From Candidatus Nanopelagicaceae bacterium (GTDB taxonomy: Bacteria; Actinomycetota; Actinomycetes; Nanopelagicales; Nanopelagicaceae), in NCBI GenBank assembly GCA_947489825.1, contig CANLFL010000021.1, forward strand, positions 1 through 9,899: a stretch of DNA of 9,899 bases, in the 5' to 3' direction. The translations under genes were made by a program, and so were the position numbers. The notes under the pieces are model-generated. The model was given only the letters and a program-made list of their open reading frames with translations, was not told the origin of the DNA and ran no database searches. Positions 6,322-9,899 of this stretch are shown in pieces. Within the stretch, counting starts at the first letter, position 1, and the number at the start of each line of letters is the position of its first letter.

Positions 6322-7220
6322 GACATCACAGCCTGGAACTCGTAATCTGCTTGAGACTTTCCAGTCTTGGCTAAGAAATCTTCTTGTACTTTGCTGGAGC
6401 GATCCTGCTTTACTGTGGTTGGAGCAAGAGTCAATTGATCCCAGTCAGAGAAATCTTCAAATTGAGCAAATTTTTGAATCTGACGAACCTTCTCTGGGTT
6501 ATGTAGGTCGGTAAAATCAACATCGAGAACAGGGCAACCTTGCGCCTTTGCAAAGTGGAAGTAATCTATATAGAACTTTCTATAATTCGTAATGAATGTT
6601 TCGAATTCGCGAGGATCTAAATCGATAACAAGATTAGAGGTACTTGCTGTATGCCACTTACCTGATGCATTTGCTTTCTTATGAGAGACAAAGCGGTCGA
6701 GGTGATTTCTGCGAAGGAAGATGATGTGTGGTTTAAATTCTGCGATGATTGACTGCAGCAGCGGATCTGAAAGATGCTGTGGAAATATCTTAATGATATG
6801 AATACCTGGAAGGCTTTTAATTGCTGACATAGTGCGGTGGGCATCTAGCGAAGTGGTCTCAAATTTGTAGTATTTCCATGCCTTACGTTGCTTGCGCAGG
6901 TTGAGTGAGTAGCGCAGAGAGAAAAATGGATAGAAGCGATTAATGCGCTCAATCTGCGAATTCCAGGCGTTGAATATAAAGAATTCGCCGTAATACCTAA
7001 AGCCAACTTTCTCGTTAGAGAGGAGGCTGCCGATCGCATGAGTGCCAGAGCGCGGGAATGAAACGACAAATACAATCTTTGACTTAACCGGAGAAGGCTT
7101 CTTGATGTAGCGGGTGTAGAAATACTTTGGGAGGGCCTTAATATTCAAGAGAGCCTTCTTGAAGGTGAGAATAAAGTCAGATTTAGCGGGCTTTTTGCCA
7201 CTTGTGCGCGTATGGGACAT
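6318..7220 (-). CDS. PAPS-dependent sulfotransferase (NodH/Stf0-like)
   Basis: This 300-residue protein is the first gene of the operon. After a basic, non-cleaved N-terminus (residues 1-45) comes the 5'-phosphosulfate-binding loop [14 protein letters not shown] (54-67), matching the sulfotransferase signature S/T-x-P-R-S-G-T. The 3'-phosphate-binding segment [18 protein letters not shown] (166-183) has Arg171 and Ser179 with the canonical eight-residue spacing. The R-R-N-x-L-x-R-x-V-S-x-x-x-A pattern followed by a Trp is reminiscent of NodH/Stf0-type carbohydrate sulfotransferases. It should transfer sulfate from PAPS to a hydroxyl group, leaving PAP. There is no signal peptide or clear membrane span, so it probably acts in the cytoplasm or at the inner membrane face. 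The two downstream genes make its donor. The acceptor is not visible; the divergent glycosyltransferase operon suggests a surface glycan or glycolipid. Confidence 0.9.
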   Translation of the reverse strand: MSHTRTSGKKPAKSDFILTFKKALLNIKALPKYFYTRYIKKPSPVKSKIVFVVSFPRSGTHAIGSLLSNEKVGFRYYGEFFIFNAWNSQIERINRFYPFFSLRYSLNLRKQRKAWKYYKFETTSLDAHRTMSAIKSLPGIHIIKIFPQHLSDPLLQSIIAEFKPHIIFLRRNHLDRFVSHKKANASGKWHTASTSNLVIDLDPREFETFITNYRKFYIDYFHFAKAQGCPVLDVDFTDLHNPEKVRQIQKFAQFEDFSDWDQLTLAPTTVKQDRSSKVQEDFLAKTGKSQADYEFQAVMS

Positions 7221-7226
7221 TTTCCG

Positions 7227-7232
7227 ATCTTA
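7227..7232 (-). promoter_or_regulatory. -10 box TAAGAT, leaderless promoter of the sulfation operon
   Basis: TAAGAT on the minus strand is followed by six bases (CGGAAA) and the sulfotransferase ATG at 7220. It is the only promoter I can see for the five genes 7220 to 2504. No recognisable -35 is present. Confidence 0.55.
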
Positions 7233-7239
7233 TCAGTGC

Positions 7240-7255
7240 CCAATTTGATTATTGG
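7240..7255. promoter_or_regulatory. Dyad CCAAT-N6-ATTGG between the divergent promoters, possible operator
   Basis: CCAAT (7240-7244) and ATTGG (7251-7255) form a perfect five-base dyad with a six-base AT-rich centre. It touches the plus-strand -10 box (7256) and lies seven bases from the minus-strand one (7232). A dimeric regulator bound here could control both operons. No regulator gene is in the window, and a five-base dyad can occur by chance. Confidence 0.3.
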
Positions 7256-7261
7256 TAGTCT
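7256..7261 (+). promoter_or_regulatory. -10 box TAGTCT, leaderless promoter of the glycosyltransferase operon
   Basis: TAGTCT is followed by six bases (TGGCGC) and the ATG at 7268. No Shine-Dalgarno sequence is present. It selects this ATG over a second in-frame ATG eight codons later. Confidence 0.5.
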
Positions 7262-7267
7262 TGGCGC

Positions 7268-8086
7268 ATGGCATCGAATCCAATCAACACAATGGATCGA
7301 TTCACCTCATTTTCACAGGAAATTCAAGCTATTGAGGCCCTTCGTAAGTCTCGTCGCTCGAAGATAAAAAAATATCCTACGGTCAGCGTTCTACTTTCAT
7401 CTCTGCGTAAAGATGATCTCTCGAATCTACTCGATCAACTCCTTGCGCAGTCGCTTGCTTCGTTTGATTTGGTTTTAGGTCTGCACACCATCGAGTTATC
7501 AGCATCACATAAACGACAGATTGCAGCCCTTAACCGTCGTAAAGTAAAAGTTGCAGTTCAGAAATTCACAAAAGATCAAACTCTTGGAACTATCCTTTCA
7601 ACGCTTGCATCTCAATCCAGTGGTGAGTACATCGCAAAGGTGGATGATGACGATTATTACGGCCCTGAGCACCTTCGCGATCTTGTAGATGCAGCACTTG
7701 ATACTGGCGCGGAAGTTGTGGGACGAGCAATGAACTATGTCTACCTCGAGCCACTTCAGCTCACCGTACGCCGTTTTGCGCCCCATGGAACACAGGCTGT
7801 TGAGCTGTGGAGCGACTGGGTATGTGGTGGAACAATTCTTGCAAAGCGTGAGGTTGCAGAGGCAGCCGGCTGGTTCGGCGATGGCAATACAGCGGTTGAT
7901 CGATTTATGTTGAGTGGAATTACAAATAACGGCGGAAAGATCTGGCGCACATTTGGTGCTGGGTATATATACCGCCGTACATTTACTTTCCATACCTATG
8001 TCACTAATTACTCTAAATATCTCAATGGGGCCAATGAACAAGTAGTCGGCATTTGGGACCATCCAATATTTGGGGGAGAGCGATGA
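7268..8086 (+). CDS. Family 2-type (GT-A) glycosyltransferase
   Basis: This 272-residue protein has the GT-A fold of family 2 glycosyltransferases. The strand VSVLLSSLRKDDL (about 39-51) opens the nucleotide-sugar domain, and QLLAQSLASFDLVLGL is the usual Q-S-x-x-x-x-E/D-L/V segment. KVDDDDYYGPEHL (124-136) supplies the DxD motif that binds the metal and the nucleotide-sugar diphosphate. The later VDRFMLSGITNNGGKIWRT region is where the acceptor/base-binding part of such enzymes lies. There is no membrane segment or signal peptide, so it is cytoplasmic or membrane-associated. It likely adds one sugar to a lipid-linked or surface glycan; donor and acceptor are unknown. It leads the plus-strand operon, and its TGA overlaps the next ATG (ATGA at 8083-8086). 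Confidence 0.88.
   Translation: MASNPINTMDRFTSFSQEIQAIEALRKSRRSKIKKYPTVSVLLSSLRKDDLSNLLDQLLAQSLASFDLVLGLHTIELSASHKRQIAALNRRKVKVAVQKFTKDQTLGTILSTLASQSSGEYIAKVDDDDYYGPEHLRDLVDAALDTGAEVVGRAMNYVYLEPLQLTVRRFAPHGTQAVELWSDWVCGGTILAKREVAEAAGWFGDGNTAVDRFMLSGITNNGGKIWRTFGAGYIYRRTFTFHTYVTNYSKYLNGANEQVVGIWDHPIFGGER
8072..8078 (+). promoter_or_regulatory. Ribosome-binding site GGGGGAG of the second glycosyltransferase
   Basis: GGGGGAG ends four bases before the ATG at 8083, which overlaps the previous gene's TGA. It supports this start over an in-frame ATG at 8053 that would overlap the upstream gene by 34 bases. Confidence 0.6.
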
Positions 8087-9609
8087 ACCATTTGCCATAT
8101 CGCTTCTCTCGCCCTAATGATCTTGAACTTGTTGCGCGCCCAAAGCTCTCAGTAGCTGTGGTTATTGCCTGCCGCGATGGACAAGAGAAACTGGATTTAG
8201 TTCTCGCCTCCCTGGTGGCGCAGAGCTATCCCGCCTCTCTCATTTCGGTCTATGTCATTGATGATGGCAGTGCAAAGCCACTGACCTTGCCGAAGATTAA
8301 GCCGACTAAGACCAAGCTGATCTCTTATAAAAATAGTCCTGGCAAGTGGGGAAAAACCGCAGCAACTAATGATTGTGTTGCAAAGCTGCGCGAGGATGTT
8401 CTCTGGTTTATCGACGCGGATATGGTCTTTGAACCAGATCACTTAGCTCATCACATGAAGTGGCATCACGATAACGATGATTACGCAGTTTTGGGATGGA
8501 AGCGTTTTGTAAAGAGCTGGAGCTACACCCCAGAAGCACTTTTGACTGCTCTTAAAGCTGATGCATTTGATGTTTTGCATGAAGAGAGTTGGGGTAAAGA
8601 TCTGTGGGAAGAGCGCGTTACACGCACTAACGATTTAGAAAAGCCAGCACTAGATGGATACCGTGCATTTGTTGGTGCAACTTTTTCAATTCATAACCAA
8701 CAGTGGCGCGATCTAGGCGGTTATGATCGAAATCTTATTACTGGTGAAGATACTGAGCTAGGTTGGCGAATATTTACACAAGGTCTTCGCACAGTTGTAG
8801 ACCGCCAAGCACATTCGTGGCATCTAGGTCATAGCACTGTTGAATCAAGCAAGGATGAAATCCAACGCCATAACGATCCTTCGCTTGCGCAAGTAATCCC
8901 ACAGATGCATAGCGTGCGAGCTAAGAATAATTTCAGCTGGTCGGTTCCGACCTATCAAGTATTTTTAGATGTTCGTGGCTCGTCACTTGCCCAAATACTC
9001 GATCTTCGCGCAAAACTCCTAGCTCTGCCAGGCACCAATGCACAGATCACTCTTTTAGCGCCATGGAAAGTTCTTGCGAAGCGATATTCACCAGTCGGAG
9101 ATATTCATGCTGATCTCCGCGAAATACGTAACTGGTTAAAGGGCGATAGCGAGTATTCGTTTGAAGAGATCGATAGTGATGCACAATTAACTATTGAAGA
9201 GCTCATTGAGAAGTTCACTCATGGAGCTACTCCGTATTACATCTTTGCAGAAGCTGCTGGCACAACCGATCTCAAAGATCTCGTTGACTATCTTCTTGCG
9301 AGTGAAAATGGCTTGGTTGGCGTTGCAGATAAGAGCGATCGACGTACCTTTGCAGTAATTGCTCCAGCCTTAGCTCGTGCGCTCACCGTCGAAGGCTCTC
9401 TCTACAGCTCAATTTCGCATATGTGGGGCATGCTTTGGCTTAGCGATGATCGTTTTGCTGCCGTCAATCAGGGCAAACACAATCGTGGACGTAGATTCGG
9501 TAGATATCTCAAGCGTGAAGGTAAGAAAGTCAATTCTCCAAAGCAGCTTCTAATCTTCATCAAAAAAGTGACGTCGCTCGTTCTACGAAAAGTTCTAGGC
9601 CGTGGATAA
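8083..9609 (+). CDS. Family 2 glycosyltransferase with extra C-terminal domain
   Basis: This is a 508-residue protein. Residues about 20-260 form a GT-A catalytic domain: LSVAVVIACRDG (22-33), VYVIDDGS (56-63), the metal-binding FIDADM with DAD at 111-113, then FVGATFSIHNQQWRDLGGYD (196-215) and GEDTELGWR (221-229). This GGYD/EDTELGWR block matches the C-terminal motif of polypeptide- and chondroitin-type GalNAc/galactosyl transferases (Glyco_transf_7C-like). A His-rich SWHLGH (245-250) follows. Residues about 290-508 are a second domain with alternating strands and helices (YQVFLDVRGSSLAQILDLRA; ATPYYIFAEAAGTTDLKDLV at 382-401) that resembles a GT-A core lacking a DxD motif; it could be a degenerate second transferase or an acceptor-binding module. 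The C-terminus is very basic, which may favour contact with membrane lipids. The ATG was chosen by its ribosome-binding site. Confidence 0.88.
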   Translation: MNHLPYRFSRPNDLELVARPKLSVAVVIACRDGQEKLDLVLASLVAQSYPASLISVYVIDDGSAKPLTLPKIKPTKTKLISYKNSPGKWGKTAATNDCVAKLREDVLWFIDADMVFEPDHLAHHMKWHHDNDDYAVLGWKRFVKSWSYTPEALLTALKADAFDVLHEESWGKDLWEERVTRTNDLEKPALDGYRAFVGATFSIHNQQWRDLGGYDRNLITGEDTELGWRIFTQGLRTVVDRQAHSWHLGHSTVESSKDEIQRHNDPSLAQVIPQMHSVRAKNNFSWSVPTYQVFLDVRGSSLAQILDLRAKLLALPGTNAQITLLAPWKVLAKRYSPVGDIHADLREIRNWLKGDSEYSFEEIDSDAQLTIEELIEKFTHGATPYYIFAEAAGTTDLKDLVDYLLASENGLVGVADKSDRRTFAVIAPALARALTVEGSLYSSISHMWGMLWLSDDRFAAVNQGKHNRGRRFGRYLKREGKKVNSPKQLLIFIKKVTSLVLRKVLGRG

Positions 9610-9899
9610 GCCAACGATCATCCTTGCTACAAGCAATGGAATCGGAATGGGGCATTTAGCCCGCGCCACTGCTGTTGCAGAAGAACTTAAGGGCGTTGCA
9701 CGACCAATACTTGTCTCTGTCGCCAGTGGGATCGCAGAAATCCCATCAAATACGGGAATTCCGTGCGAATACATTCCTGGAAAAACTCGTCGCTGGATGC
9801 CTGCTCATCGTTGGGATCGCTACTTCCGCGATCGCCTGATCGCAGTTGCCGATGAAACTGGCGCATCAGTTATCTCATTCGATGGAGTTGTTCCTTACC
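9602..9899 (+). CDS. GT-B (MurG/GT28-like) glycosyltransferase, N-terminal fragment
   Basis: The gene starts with GTG at 9602-9604, overlapping the previous gene by eight bases, and runs off the window after about 99 codons. The N-terminus MDKPTIILATSNGIGMGHLA opens a Rossmann-like domain with the Gly-rich loop SNGIGMGHLARA (11-22), equivalent to the G-G-T-G-G-H loop of MurG-type enzymes, including the conserved His18. The rest (PILVSVASG, EYIPGKTRRWMPAHRWDRYF, DETGASVISFDG) fits the alternating strand-helix pattern of a GT-B N-terminal half, which binds the acceptor. It probably adds a sugar to the same glycan as the two upstream enzymes. No clear ribosome-binding site is visible, so translation is likely coupled to the upstream gene. 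The donor-binding half is outside the window. Confidence 0.8.
   Translation, partial: MDKPTIILATSNGIGMGHLARATAVAEELKGVARPILVSVASGIAEIPSNTGIPCEYIPGKTRRWMPAHRWDRYFRDRLIAVADETGASVISFDGVVPY

Noticed and set aside
8053..8082. Ten-codon N-terminal extension of the second glycosyltransferase
   Set aside because: The ATG at 8083 has a GGGGGAG site and the usual ATGA overlap; the upstream ATG has neither.

Overview
The window looks like a chromosomal segment of a small-genome, moderately AT-rich actinobacterium. The planktonic freshwater Nanopelagicales (acI: Planktophila/Nanopelagicus) are my best guess, inferred from style and not proven. Evidence: an actinobacterial-type tRNA-Arg(ACG) 3' half, very tight gene packing, lead genes without a leader or Shine-Dalgarno sequence but with a TANNNT box exactly 6 nt before the ATG, and small secreted proteins with Cys/Lys-rich motifs.

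Layout. 1-130: the start of a small secreted protein gene (minus strand, cut by the window edge). 131-588: a non-coding stretch with direct and inverted repeats. 589-631: an orphan 3' half of tRNA-Arg(ACG), which I read as the right-hand attachment-site scar of an element integrated into a tRNA gene; the element body would lie to the left, off the window. 774-1397 (minus) and 1524-2507 (plus): two divergently transcribed secreted proteins of unknown function. An identical 14-bp direct repeat brackets the first of them.

2504-7220 (all minus strand) is a tight five-gene operon. In transcription order it encodes a PAPS-dependent sulfotransferase, CysD (ATP sulfurylase small subunit), a CysN-CysC fusion (ATP sulfurylase GTPase plus APS kinase), a TauE/SafE-family (TSUP) permease and a YciI-like protein. 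The first four genes are joined by 1-4 nt overlaps. No PAPS/APS reductase or sulfite reductase is present, so the operon reads as a pathway for making PAPS and spending it on sulfating something, not for making cysteine. It resembles the rhizobial NodH-NodP-NodQ logic.

7268-9899 (plus strand) is a divergent operon of three overlapping glycosyltransferase genes: a GT2-type enzyme, a larger GT2-type enzyme with an extra C-terminal domain, and the N-terminus of a GT-B (MurG-like) enzyme cut by the window end. The two operons share a 47-bp intergenic region with two back-to-back leaderless promoters and a CCAAT-N6-ATTGG dyad between them. My main hypothesis is one locus that builds a cell-surface glycan or glycolipid and decorates it with sulfate: the permease may bring in sulfate, CysD/CysNC activate it to PAPS, the sulfotransferase transfers it, and the glycosyltransferases build the acceptor.
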